This document shows, in pieces, positions 18,362 through 25,765 of a DNA stretch of 64,000 nucleotides; within the stretch, counting starts at the first letter, position 1, and each line of letters opens with the position of its first letter. This DNA is from Streptomyces sp. NBC_01460 (GTDB lineage: Bacteria; Actinomycetota; Actinomycetes; Streptomycetales; Streptomycetaceae). The stretch is taken from contig NZ_CP109473.1 in the NCBI RefSeq assembly GCF_036227405.1, positions 4,340,001 to 4,404,000 on the forward strand, in the 5' to 3' direction. Under the pieces are notes generated by a model. It did no database searches. It worked only from the letters and a program-made list of their open reading frames with translations, and was not told the origin of the DNA. The position numbers were made by a program, and so were the translations under genes.

Positions 18362-19101
18362 CCTTGGGTTGGCCTCTCGTTGAGCACGTGGTGGGCGGTG
18401 AAGACGGCGTCGACTCGGTCTCCTGGGAAGGCCAGGAGCGCGGCTTCAACGACGCGACCGGTGGCGTCGGTGGCGATGCGCGTGATCGAGAGAACGGCCA
18501 TGTTGTTGCCGATGCGGAGGGCCGACGCTTCGTCTGGGGTGGGAGATCGGGCGCAGACCGTCTCTCGGATGGTGGCCGGCGACGGGCCGAGGACGGCGAA
18601 TCTCGTGGCTGCCTCCCGGCACACGGAGTCGTTGTCGAGGATTCCGGCCGGGGCCAGGTCGCGCGGGATGTAGATGCGGGCCAGGCCGTGAGGCGACCCC
18701 TGTTCGAGGCTGAGGCAGGTGTACTCCGCGAGAGGGCTGCCCGTTGGCACCTTCAGCAACGTCGTCAGCTGCACGGAGGCCGGAACCGTGGCGCTGCGAA
18801 CTGTGATGCGCAACGTTGGCTCAGCGGCGGTCCAGGGGTCCAGCGTGCCCCAGCCGCTGACGTACATGATCTTGCGGCGGGGGCGACGGACGTAGTTGCC
18901 CTTGCCGTGGATCTTCTCGACGAGTCCTTCGCCCTGGAGCACGGCGAGAGCGCGTCGCAGGGTCACCGTGCTGACCCTGTACCGGGCGGCCAGGCCAGTT
19001 TCCGACGGGAGGCGTTCGCCAGGCTTGATGCTGCCCGTTGTGATCTGGTGGCGTAGGTCGTCTGCGATGTCGTGATGGCGTCGGGGCACGGAGCGGGTCA
19101 C
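18358..19101 (-). CDS. GntR/UTRA transcriptional regulator
   Basis: 247 residues: winged helix-turn-helix (about 5-75; GERLPSETGLAARYRVSTVT) followed by a UTRA effector domain (about 90-240). Second of three GntR regulators on the element. GTG start at 19101 overlaps the upstream small gene's stop, so it is part of a five-gene minus-strand cluster (20124 to 18053). Ligand and targets are unknown. Confidence 0.9.
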   Translation of the reverse strand: MTRSVPRRHHDIADDLRHQITTGSIKPGERLPSETGLAARYRVSTVTLRRALAVLQGEGLVEKIHGKGNYVRRPRRKIMYVSGWGTLDPWTAAEPTLRITVRSATVPASVQLTTLLKVPTGSPLAEYTCLSLEQGSPHGLARIYIPRDLAPAGILDNDSVCREAATRFAVLGPSPATIRETVCARSPTPDEASALRIGNNMAVLSITRIATDATGRVVEAALLAFPGDRVDAVFTAHHVLNERPTQG

Positions 19102-19322
19102 CGCCTTCTCAGCAGTCGCAGGGCGGTGAGCCGGGTACGGGCGTGTATGGCCAGCAGTTCGCCCGACTCGAAGACCAGTTGCTTGGCCCCCTGGGGGAGC
19201 TGGAAGAGGTCGCTCACTCGGCAGGCCTGACCGCCGAGTTGGATGATGTCGCCTCGCTGCACCGTGGCCGCAGTGACCTCGACGGTGGAAACCAGCGCGC
19301 CGCCGGGGGCTGGGGCCCTCAT
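19098..19322 (-). CDS. Small hypothetical protein
   Basis: 74 residues from ATG at 19322 (MRAPAPGGALVSTVEVTAAT). The VQRGDIIQLGGQACRVSDL segment suggests a small beta-barrel; typical of GntR-linked small genes of Streptomyces. Overlaps both neighbours by 4 bp. A longer frame to 19598 would overlap the upstream gene entirely and is rejected. Confidence 0.65.
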   Translation of the reverse strand: MRAPAPGGALVSTVEVTAATVQRGDIIQLGGQACRVSDLFQLPQGAKQLVFESGELLAIHARTRLTALRLLRRR

Positions 19323-19522
19323 GCCGTCACCTTCATGGGCACGGACGGGTCGGGGGTCGAGTGGCACGGGCAGATGCACTCCTCGTAGGTCACCGGTACG
19401 TCCTCCGTCGCCGCAGGCGGGGACGGCTCGGTGCAGGAGTGGTGCGTCCCGATCCAGCAGGCGATCGAGCGGTAGGGGGCGGAAGTCCTGCCCGCCGGGT
19501 GCAGTTCTCGGCGAGGAGGCAT
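19319..19522 (-). CDS. Small Cys-rich hypothetical protein
   Basis: 67 residues from ATG at 19522, with RSIACWIGTHHSC and CICPCHS: five Cys and several His that could bind a metal. The family occurs next to GntR regulators in many streptomycetes, role unknown. Coupled to both neighbours (TGATG upstream, ATGA downstream). Confidence 0.65.
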   Translation of the reverse strand: MPPRRELHPAGRTSAPYRSIACWIGTHHSCTEPSPPAATEDVPVTYEECICPCHSTPDPSVPMKVTA

Positions 19523-19833
19523 CAGTGGGCCCCCGCGAGTGCCGACCAGGCATCGGTCGGCAGGTGCGGGGCGACGAGCACCGTGCGCGTCCGTGCACGC
19601 TCTTCCCACGCCAGCAGGTACGGACGGACGAGCGCGACGTCTTCTCCCCTCAGCGGGTAACGGTGGACCGTGCCGACCGGAGCTCGCCTCAGGGTGACGG
19701 TCGAAGCGTCAGCGGGCGCGGGGCAGGTGGGAGAGGCCAGCGGCCAGGCGGGCGTTAAGGGACGGCGATGCCGACCGTTGGGGAAGCACCGCGCTCTGGT
19801 GCACGCGATGGCTTGGCGGATACGGTTGAGCAT
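19522..19833 (-). CDS. Small basic hypothetical protein
   Basis: 103 residues. The N-terminus MLNRIRQAIACTRARCFPNG is basic; the central part PLRGEDVALVRPYLLAWEER is the conserved segment I associate with a common Streptomyces family of unknown function. AGGAG lies nine bases before the ATG at 19833. Confidence 0.65.
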   Translation of the reverse strand: MLNRIRQAIACTRARCFPNGRHRRPLTPAWPLASPTCPAPADASTVTLRRAPVGTVHRYPLRGEDVALVRPYLLAWEERARTRTVLVAPHLPTDAWSALAGAH

Positions 19834-19845
19834 GCTGTTCAGCTC

Positions 19846-20124
19846 CTATCGCTGATAGCCCGGTCCCCCGACGTCGCGTGTCGTGGGGACCGTCTTACGT
19901 ACGACCGCCCATAAGGTGCGGCCGTTCAAGCTGGTGGCCACGAGCCCGAATCGATCGGCATCGGCCACCGCGTCCAGGACCTCCCGCCATGAGTCGGCGG
20001 AGAGCGTGTCCGGTACTTCTGCCTCGACCGTCGTGAACCGGGTGTCCTCCTCCACGCGCGGGCGGAGGCCAGCGGCGGACAAGCGGGCGGCGATAGCCGC
20101 CGCGGTCACTTCCGAAGCGGACAC
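19846..20124 (-). CDS. Small hypothetical protein, first of the cluster
   Basis: 92 residues from GTG at 20124, chosen because GGAGGG lies seven bases upstream; an in-frame start at 20151 has no such site. Predicted alpha/beta fold (AIAARLSAAGLRPRVEED, ADRFGLVATSLNGRTLW). Unknown function. It is divergent from the GntR gene at 20203 and shares its operator region. Confidence 0.65.
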   Translation of the reverse strand: MSASEVTAAAIAARLSAAGLRPRVEEDTRFTTVEAEVPDTLSADSWREVLDAVADADRFGLVATSLNGRTLWAVVRKTVPTTRDVGGPGYQR

Positions 20125-20162
20125 AGCGCACCCTCCGTTGCTAGCGATCACTTTCAGTGAAG

Positions 20163-20193
20163 CTAGTTAACTAGATTAGAGCTAGTGGACTAG
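20163..20193. promoter_or_regulatory. Paired GntR-type operators
   Basis: Two related 12-bp sites, CTAGTTAACTAG (20163-20174, perfect palindrome) and CTAGTGGACTAG (20182-20193), 19 bp apart, lie between divergent genes and directly before the ATG at 20203. Likely autoregulatory sites of that GntR protein. Confidence 0.7.
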
Positions 20194-20202
20194 ATTTTCC
20201 AT

Positions 20203-20958
20203 ATGTCTGAGCAACCGCCGTACCTCCGCATCGCCGACGAACTCCGGCAGCGCATCGCGGAGCACGTCTGGGAACCGGGCGACCGTCTCCCATCCCGCGC
20301 CCAGATCGGCCAGGAGTGCGGCGTGGGAGAGAACGTGGTGCGCAGGGCACAGGAGTTGCTGATCTCCCAAGGAGTGCTGGAAGGCCGGGCCGGATCGGGG
20401 ACGTACGTCGCCGAGCCCCGGGAGCGCGTGAGAGTCGTCCGGTCGTCGGCACGTGAGCAGCCCAGTGGGTCCCCGTTCCGCCAGGACATGAAGGCCCTTC
20501 GCCGACAGAGCGACTGGGAGAGCCGGACCGACGCGAAGGTGCCGGCCCCGGCGGAGATCGCGTCGCGGCTCGGGATCGCTGAGGGGGAGCTGTGCGTGCG
20601 GACGACGTACGAGTTCCTTGCGGACGGGAAACCGGTTCAGCTGTCGACGAGTTGGGAGCCGTACGCCGTCACTGGCGGAACCCTCGTCGTTCTCCCCGAG
20701 GGAGGGCCACACGCGGGGGCCGGGGTCGTGAACCGCATGGCCGCGATCGGAGTGACCATCAGCCTCGCGGTGGAGCAGCCCGAACCCCGGCACGCGACCG
20801 CCGAGGAAGCATCGCTACTCGGCATCCAGAAAGCCGCACTCGTGACGCACATCCGGCGGACGTACTACAGCGACGACGGCCGGCCCGTGGAGACAGCGGA
20901 CATCGTGGTGCCCGCAGCGCACTGCGAGATCGTCTACGAGATCCCGATCAACCGCTGA
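20203..20958 (+). CDS. GntR/UTRA transcriptional regulator
   Basis: 251 residues: winged helix-turn-helix (LRIADELRQRIAEHVWEPGD, then QIGQECGVGENVVRRA) followed by a UTRA domain (about 95-245). Third GntR regulator on the element. There is no Shine-Dalgarno sequence before ATG 20203 (gattttccat), so the mRNA may be leaderless. It probably controls the divergent five-gene cluster through the sites at 20163-20193. Confidence 0.9.
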   Translation: MSEQPPYLRIADELRQRIAEHVWEPGDRLPSRAQIGQECGVGENVVRRAQELLISQGVLEGRAGSGTYVAEPRERVRVVRSSAREQPSGSPFRQDMKALRRQSDWESRTDAKVPAPAEIASRLGIAEGELCVRTTYEFLADGKPVQLSTSWEPYAVTGGTLVVLPEGGPHAGAGVVNRMAAIGVTISLAVEQPEPRHATAEEASLLGIQKAALVTHIRRTYYSDDGRPVETADIVVPAAHCEIVYEIPINR

Positions 20959-21066
20959 CGAGCAGCCCCGGCACCCCCAAAGTCGTGGCCCAGCCGTGCC
21001 CCTTCCGTGCCCGACAGAGCGGGAAACCAGGGGGAACAGCGGTGCCCGGCAGGGAGCGGGCAGGGC

Positions 21067-21103
21067 AGAGGCCCTCGACCATACGAACTGGTCAGGGGCC
21101 TCT
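21067..21103. terminator. Terminator hairpin
   Basis: Arms of 15 bp (AGAGGCCCTCGACCA against TGGTCAGGGGCCTCT, 13 pairs) around a 7-nt loop, downstream of the GntR gene. Confidence 0.7.
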
Positions 21104-21109
21104 CGCCTG

Positions 21110-21169
21110 CGGTGGGTGTGGGATTTGAACCCACGGTGACATCGCTGCCACGACGGTTCTCAAGACCGT
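21110..21169 (-). pseudogene. tRNA-Ser-like 3' fragment (anticodon TGA)
   Basis: Minus strand: anticodon arm ACGGT-CTTGAGA-ACCGT, a paired long variable arm (GTGGCA with TGTCAC), T arm GTGGGTTCAAATCCCAC and the 3' acceptor strand ACCCACC with discriminator G. A matching 5' acceptor (GGTGGGT) and a normal D arm are missing; instead a separate hairpin (21171-21196) precedes it. It looks like the 3' half of a class II tRNA, the usual size of an att core left by an integrative element. Confidence 0.7.
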
Positions 21170-21297
21170 GCAGCGGAAGCAATCCAAGCTTCGCTGACCT
21201 GCACTTAAGACTGGCACGCCCAGGGGCCGATGCTGACCGCGGCTTACTGTCGGAACTGGCACGGTTCTGACACGCACGTGGCCGACGAGCCAAACGC

Positions 21298-21534
21298 CTA
21301 GAAGATGCGGGCAAGCCTTTGTAGGTCATCCCGGTCGGCCTGTGTCAGCAGCGTGCCGGACTGCTGGAAGTTGTTGCTGTCCGCCCTTGTTGCCGTCACG
21401 ACGAGCGATCGAGCCCGGCCGACGTCTTCACTCTGGTCAGCGCGTGGGCGGTACGTGCTGTGAGGCCTGTTCGGGCGTCGTGCGCTCCCCTGCGCGCTGG
21501 TTGCGACCTTGTATGACTCGCCTGGCCGCAGCAC
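21298..21534 (-). CDS. Doubtful small ORF
   Basis: 78 codons from GTG at 21534, product MLRPGESYKVATSAQGSARR and onward, ending TQADRDDLQRLARIF. No ribosome-binding site and no known family. It is divergent from the gene at 21592. Composition is compatible with coding, but I could not confirm it. Confidence 0.3.
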   Translation of the reverse strand: MLRPGESYKVATSAQGSARRPNRPHSTYRPRADQSEDVGRARSLVVTATRADSNNFQQSGTLLTQADRDDLQRLARIF

Positions 21535-21591
21535 GGTTTCAGTTGAACGCTGCTCGGTGCCTGCAAGACCACCAAGGAAGGACGGTACGTC

Positions 21592-22176
21592 GTGGGTTCA
21601 GCCAGTCGGTGGGCACGTGAGACCTTCGGAGACACAGCCAGCGAACTGTCCGACATCATCCCGGCCTGCCTCGTCCGGGCTCATGAGCGAGCACGCACAG
21701 GGCAGGAGGGCGTCCATACCCAGACGCTCGAAGCCTACGGACATGGCCTCTACGCGGTGCAATACGAGGAACTGGCCGCCGGCATCTCCGGACTCGGAGA
21801 ACCAGTACGCCTGCAAGGACGCATGATGATGCTCGTCCGCGGGCAACTGATCTACCCCCTCCGCTATGCGAAGAGGGATCTGCCTGTCACGGCTGCACGT
21901 CTCCGTCGAGCCACAGGCTTCCGAGCAGACCTGATCCGACGCCACGGCCCACAGCCCATGCAGCAAGCCTTCGACTTGGACTTTGGGGAACTTGAAGACT
22001 CTGAGGTGCATCCAGACATGGAGCTGCTTCCCGAAGACGTGCAACTCGTCCTCGTCGCCTACGCCTGCTCCATGGAGAGGGGCGTCATGCGCATCGAGTG
22101 GGGCTCTGCGGAGCTGCGCCGCGAGGACAGGTATCTGATCTGGCACCGTCACGAGCCGCTACCCATCTCAGACTGA
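21592..22176 (+). CDS. Hypothetical soluble protein
   Basis: 194 residues from GTG at 21592, with AAGGAAGGAC upstream. Predicted mixed alpha/beta, no signal peptide or membrane segment. Distinctive parts are HTQTLEAYGHGLYAVQYEEL, GRMMMLVRGQLIYPLRYAK and ELLPEDVQLVLVAYACSMER, followed by a Trp/Arg-rich end (IEWGSAELRREDRYLIWHRH). I recognise no domain. It is cargo between the GntR block and the AAA+ module, about 270 bp upstream of the latter, and could be related to it or independent. Confidence 0.7.
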   Translation: MGSASRWARETFGDTASELSDIIPACLVRAHERARTGQEGVHTQTLEAYGHGLYAVQYEELAAGISGLGEPVRLQGRMMMLVRGQLIYPLRYAKRDLPVTAARLRRATGFRADLIRRHGPQPMQQAFDLDFGELEDSEVHPDMELLPEDVQLVLVAYACSMERGVMRIEWGSAELRREDRYLIWHRHEPLPISD

Positions 22177-22444
22177 CCTGCGGGTGTCGGCTGCCACACC
22201 TGTCGGTGACGGCCGTCCTCGAGCGCCTTCGCACTGCCCAAGGACGGCCAGGGCACAGGCGTCGTGACCATCGCTACGTACGTGCGCCCTTCCCGTGGCA
22301 CGCCGGACGTTGTATCGGGTCGCTGATCTGAGTATCTGGAGTGTGCCATCTCGTCAGTTTGCGTGTGCTGTACTCTCTCCCCCCACCTTGAGGTCATTCA
22401 GACCATCAGGAGCGGTGCCACTTCGGGAGCAGCGGAGGAAGATC

Positions 22445-23650
22445 TTGCGCCAAGAAGCTGTAAGTGTAAGCAAGCCTCGAACAGTGGCCCGTGTCAGCCA
22501 CATCAGCGAGGACAGACAAACGACGTTCCTGGAACTCCGGGATGGGCGAACCGCTACGGCAGATCATATGGAGCCGTTCGCCGAGGTTGGGGACATCATT
22601 TTCATGGATCCGGACGATGGATCGGTTGAGCTAGCTCCCCATGACCTATGGAGGGAAGATGTCTGGGTCGGCGTAACGAAACTTGTAGTTGGCGATCGAG
22701 TTGTAGTCGAAATCGGAGGTCGGCTACGCCTATTCTCCAATACGTTTGCTGAACCTTTGCGCGCAGGCCTAACCGTGGAGGGTACGGATTCAAACGGAAT
22801 CCTAGGAATTCTCTCCGAAAAAGCGATTAAATTCCTGGACGACTCGACAGAGGATGCCCTTCCAGAGCGATTCATCGTGCCACCGAACGAGAATCTCTCC
22901 TTCAAGGATTTTGGCGGTTACTCTGATATCGTCACAAGAGCGCGTGAACTAATTGAACTACCGTTGAAATACCATGACGCCTTGAATGAAATCGGCGCCA
23001 GGCCGATCAAGGGAGTTCTTTTTTCTGGCCCGTCGGGAACGGGTAAGACACTGCTCGCCCGAATCATCGCTAACCATGCCGACGCAGTTTTCTATGCCAT
23101 CAACGGCCCGGAAGTTCTCAGCAAGTGGTATGGCCAAAGCGAAGAGATCATTCGGCGAATTTTCGAGGACGCCAAGAAGCGTGAACGCGCTATTATTTTC
23201 TTCGATGAGATTGACAGCTTGGCATCCCAGCGTAGCGATGAGTCGCATGAGGCGTCCCGGCGAGTAGTAGGGCAACTTCTGGCGCTTATGGATGGCTTTT
23301 CGCCTGACACTAATGTGATGGTCCTAGGCACCACCAACCGGCCGCAGGATGTCGATTCTGCGCTTCGTAGACCTGGGCGTTTCGACTGGCACGTAGATTT
23401 CCCAATTCCGACCGAAAGGGACAGGGAAGAAATCCTCACAACTTCAAGCAGGAAACTGCGACTCAAAGAAGACATGCCACATCTCTGGGTGGCCGAGCGG
23501 ACAGAATCATGGACGCCGGCTGAACTTGCAGCAATCTGGACTGAAGCCGCGCTGCTTGCAGTCGCGGACCGACGTAGGGCGCTTCTACCTGAGGACTACA
23601 TCGGTGGGTATGAGCGAGTCGCCAAGCAGCGCATGGGGCCGAGAGGATAA
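22445..23650 (+). CDS. AAA+ ATPase with ARC/Cdc48-like layout
   Basis: 401-residue AAA+ ATPase. The N-terminal 140 residues look like two small OB-type beta domains (VARVSHISEDRQTTFLELRD; VTKLVVGDRVVVEIGGRLRL), as in ARC/Mpa or PAN. The motor has Walker A GPSGTGKT at 195-202, a pore-loop-like KWYG at 227-230, Walker B AIIFFDEID at 249-257, sensor-1 GTTNRPQ around 298 and Arg-finger candidates in LRRPGRFD (308-312). It should form a hexameric ring that remodels or unfolds a substrate; the C-terminus (KQRMGPRG) lacks the HbYX proteasome-docking motif. TTG start at 22445 is set by GGAGG six bases upstream. G+C is much lower than the rest. Stop lies 5 bp before the partner gene. Confidence 0.9.
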   Translation: MRQEAVSVSKPRTVARVSHISEDRQTTFLELRDGRTATADHMEPFAEVGDIIFMDPDDGSVELAPHDLWREDVWVGVTKLVVGDRVVVEIGGRLRLFSNTFAEPLRAGLTVEGTDSNGILGILSEKAIKFLDDSTEDALPERFIVPPNENLSFKDFGGYSDIVTRARELIELPLKYHDALNEIGARPIKGVLFSGPSGTGKTLLARIIANHADAVFYAINGPEVLSKWYGQSEEIIRRIFEDAKKRERAIIFFDEIDSLASQRSDESHEASRRVVGQLLALMDGFSPDTNVMVLGTTNRPQDVDSALRRPGRFDWHVDFPIPTERDREEILTTSSRKLRLKEDMPHLWVAERTESWTPAELAAIWTEAALLAVADRRRALLPEDYIGGYERVAKQRMGPRG

Positions 23651-23655
23651 TTAAG

Positions 23656-25023
23656 GTGATTCAGAGACTGAAAATGTGGATTAGAGTCAAAATTCTCCGC
23701 CGTGGAGTTCGCGAGATGAAGCGTGTTCGCGAGTTCATCTATCTCGATGAGGTGAGCGTTACCAGCCTGCTGGCGTCGATTCTGGGAGCTATTCCCAGCG
23801 AGATCACGGAGAAACTCACCAACTCCACACGAACAGAGCTTGGCGGTGGGGGAGAGTTTAAGGCAGGGGCGGGTAAGGCGAATGCCGCGATGAAGCGTGA
23901 GGTCACCCGCGCCAGCGATTATCAAGTGCTACGAAAGGCATCTATCCAAGCTACATTCAAGGATTTGTACGCAACTGTTGAGTCATCTCTAGTGCTGCGT
24001 TCCGGTCCCTTCCCGGAGCTAAAACCGGCCGCTATGCGAAAGGTTCGCTACGCCTCATCCATGCATTCGGAATTTTCGCCATGGATCGTTGACGGTGCGA
24101 GCCTAAAGCGGGGTCGTCTTATTGAGCTTGAAGTGGAACTCCGTGCCGATGCAATCTTCCGGACGAGCACCATCATCACGAGCATGACCAATATCATCGG
24201 CCAGTCGCCCGCGCTTGCTGCCGAAGTCGAAACGCAAGAGATGCGAACAGCGATTGAGGTGAACGGTTTCATTCAAGAATTGATGGCTGGCCTAATTCCG
24301 ATTAAATGTCGAGCGATTAACTATGAAGTTTCCACCGTTGAGGGACGCGACTTCCTCATCGCTGGCGACATCTTCCCTGAACTCCCTGAGGCCTATCGGC
24401 TGAACCGGAGGCCTCTGTACCTGGTCGGTGTTGTTGAGGAAGCGCTTTTCTGGAAAGATATTAGGCGCGTTCTCTTTTCGGGATCGTCGGTAAAGGTGCT
24501 TTGCCGGGTGGGGCGCGATCAAGTGCAAGACTCCTGGAGTCCGGTTAAGTTGGTCGATGTGCTCAAAGAAGTAGTCCCAGACATGGAAAGCGCAATGGAT
24601 GAATTTGGCCCCTCTGCCCTTAGGGCGATGACGGGAGGCGTGGATGACAGTGGCGACGTGACGCAGCTACGTGAATCTGCGTTGGCTCGTTACGGTGATC
24701 TTCTTGTCGAGTCGCAGGGCGCAACTATGTCGGAAGAGCTGCGGGCAAGAATCGCACAAGTTGTGTCCAGTAGGTCTTCGGAAATGGGGTCAGTCGTTGC
24801 CAACCGTGCTGTTTTCCGCGCAGTTGCAGAGTGCGTATCTGATGAGCTTTCATGTCAGTTCACCTCCGACGACGAAGCTCGGATGCGTGGCGAAGCGCTG
24901 ACGCAGCATGGACTCATGGTGGACGGCAGCCTCTCAGTCCGTCCTGGAAACTCAAGTGGTCACCTTGATGACACTGTTGATGGAAAATGCATTGATGCTG
25001 AGATCGTGGCGATCTACTGGTGA
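23656..25023 (+). CDS. DUF6414-like protein, partner of the AAA+ ATPase
   Basis: 455 residues from GTG at 23656, 5 bp after the ATPase stop; ATG 23716 (with GGAG eight bases upstream) would start at MKRVREFIYLDEVSVTSLLA, which is where the recognisable similarity begins. The REFIYLDEVSVTSLLAS opening followed by IPSEITEKL resembles the DUF6414 family as I remember it; the function of that family is unknown. The middle (about 60-300) looks alpha/beta (LIELEVELRADAIFRTSTII), the end contains a possible nucleotide or dimer region. The first 20 residues from GTG are basic and amphipathic. Low G+C like its partner. Tight coupling argues the two act together; an anti-phage or anti-plasmid role is inference from location. 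Confidence 0.85.
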   Translation: MIQRLKMWIRVKILRRGVREMKRVREFIYLDEVSVTSLLASILGAIPSEITEKLTNSTRTELGGGGEFKAGAGKANAAMKREVTRASDYQVLRKASIQATFKDLYATVESSLVLRSGPFPELKPAAMRKVRYASSMHSEFSPWIVDGASLKRGRLIELEVELRADAIFRTSTIITSMTNIIGQSPALAAEVETQEMRTAIEVNGFIQELMAGLIPIKCRAINYEVSTVEGRDFLIAGDIFPELPEAYRLNRRPLYLVGVVEEALFWKDIRRVLFSGSSVKVLCRVGRDQVQDSWSPVKLVDVLKEVVPDMESAMDEFGPSALRAMTGGVDDSGDVTQLRESALARYGDLLVESQGATMSEELRARIAQVVSSRSSEMGSVVANRAVFRAVAECVSDELSCQFTSDDEARMRGEALTQHGLMVDGSLSVRPGNSSGHLDDTVDGKCIDAEIVAIYW

Positions 25024-25405
25024 TACGGCTCCTGAAGGTCGGCTACTTCATGGGGCTCAGCCACCAGCCGACCACCCCAGCCACAGAGAGTGCCTCCCCC
25101 TTTCGTGCCTGCCGCCGCCGGGCGCGGCCAGCCGGGGCGGAGACAGGAGGCAGGCCGCGCCGCTGGGGCGGCGCGTGCCCGCTCGGTGCGCGGGCCTTGA
25201 CGTGGTGGGAAATTCTTGCGCCGTCTGATCCGCTGGCCACGATCGAGCGATACCCAGGGTGATGTGCATGCGCATGGGCGACCTGTAGCTGGGGCTGCTG
25301 TACAGCAGCGGAGTACCGCAACCACAGCAACCGGCCCCGACCGCCACCGTCTCTCCCGACCCTCGTAACGGCCGGTATGGCCGTCACTGACCGATCCGGC
25401 TAGAG
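25024..25405. other. Right-end non-coding region of the AICE
   Basis: About 380 bp between the last cargo gene and attR. It contains the right integrase arm-site candidate (25300-25323). ORFs here overlap each other on both strands without ribosome sites and are not supported. Confidence 0.55.
25300..25323 (+). other. Candidate integrase arm-binding site, right
   Basis: Begins GTACAGCAGCGGAGTACC; 22 of 24 bases equal the left copy at 7207-7230. It ends 83 bp before the att core. Confidence 0.55.
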
Positions 25406-25495
25406 CTACGGATCAGAAGGTTGCAGGTTCGAATCCTGCCGAGTGCACAGCAGGCCAGAGGCCCCCAGGAGAGATCCTGGGGGCCTCTCGCGTTG
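25406..25495 (+). repeat. attR with tRNA-Arg 3' remnant
   Basis: Second copy of the 90-bp repeat. It contains the tRNA-Arg from the anticodon loop to the 3' end and the downstream hairpin, but no 5' half (upstream bases are unrelated), so it is not a tRNA gene. Marks the right end of the element. Confidence 0.95.
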
Positions 25496-25765
25496 TCCGT
25501 ACGGCGGCGAGGTGTGCACGGAGCTCGCTGCTGCGGCCGGTCCGTCACGACCGCCCTCGCGTGACGCATCAGCGGCTGGCACCGACACGGCCCGTCCTTG
25601 GTGAATCCCGCCGTACGCAGTCGGCCGGCGCGGCGCGGTACGGGGTATTCCGTCGTGCCGGGTGTCCGTCCACGACCTGACACGGGTGAGGCCACAGGTC
25701 GAGTCCTGCGCTCGACGTGCACGCGCATCTGGTGAGCAGACACAGGGGCATGCCAGGATCACCCT

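Larger units (their letters stand above)
20959..21297. other. Region with terminator and tRNA fragment
   Basis: About 340 bp. It holds the terminator of the GntR gene (21067-21103) and a 60-nt tRNA-like 3' fragment (21110-21169). No gene seen. Confidence 0.6.
7114..25495. mobile_element. AICE integrated in tRNA-Arg
   Basis: An actinomycete integrative and conjugative element of the pSAM2 type, 18,292 bp from repeat to repeat. Evidence: a 90-bp direct repeat starting inside the tRNA-Arg anticodon loop at the left and repeated without the 5' tRNA half at the right; a tyrosine integrase whose 3' end faces the left att site; excisionase, RepSA-type initiator, a single FtsK-like translocase of the TraB type, Spd-like small proteins, and a GntR repressor with Nudix neighbour. 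No T4SS genes are present, as expected for transfer of double-stranded DNA. The conjugation/replication block is 7.2-15.1 kb; 15.1-25.4 kb is accessory. All backbone genes look intact, so the element could still be mobile. Confidence 0.95.

Noticed and set aside
19098..19598. 166-residue version of the small protein at 19098
   Set aside because: It would completely cover the Cys-rich small gene in another frame; the shorter version starts at an ATGA overlap, as do its neighbours.
21110..21196. A complete, functional tRNA at this position
   Set aside because: The 5' acceptor strand does not pair with the 3' strand and there is no normal D arm, so I keep it as a fragment.
22445..23650. Proteasome-activating ATPase (ARC/Mpa) as the function of the AAA+ gene
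   Set aside because: The layout is similar, but the C-terminal proteasome-docking HbYX motif is missing and no proteasome or Pup genes are nearby.
25020..25347. Overlapping ORFs in the right-end non-coding region
   Set aside because: Frames are short, on both strands, without ribosome-binding sites, and the segment contains an integrase arm-site candidate.
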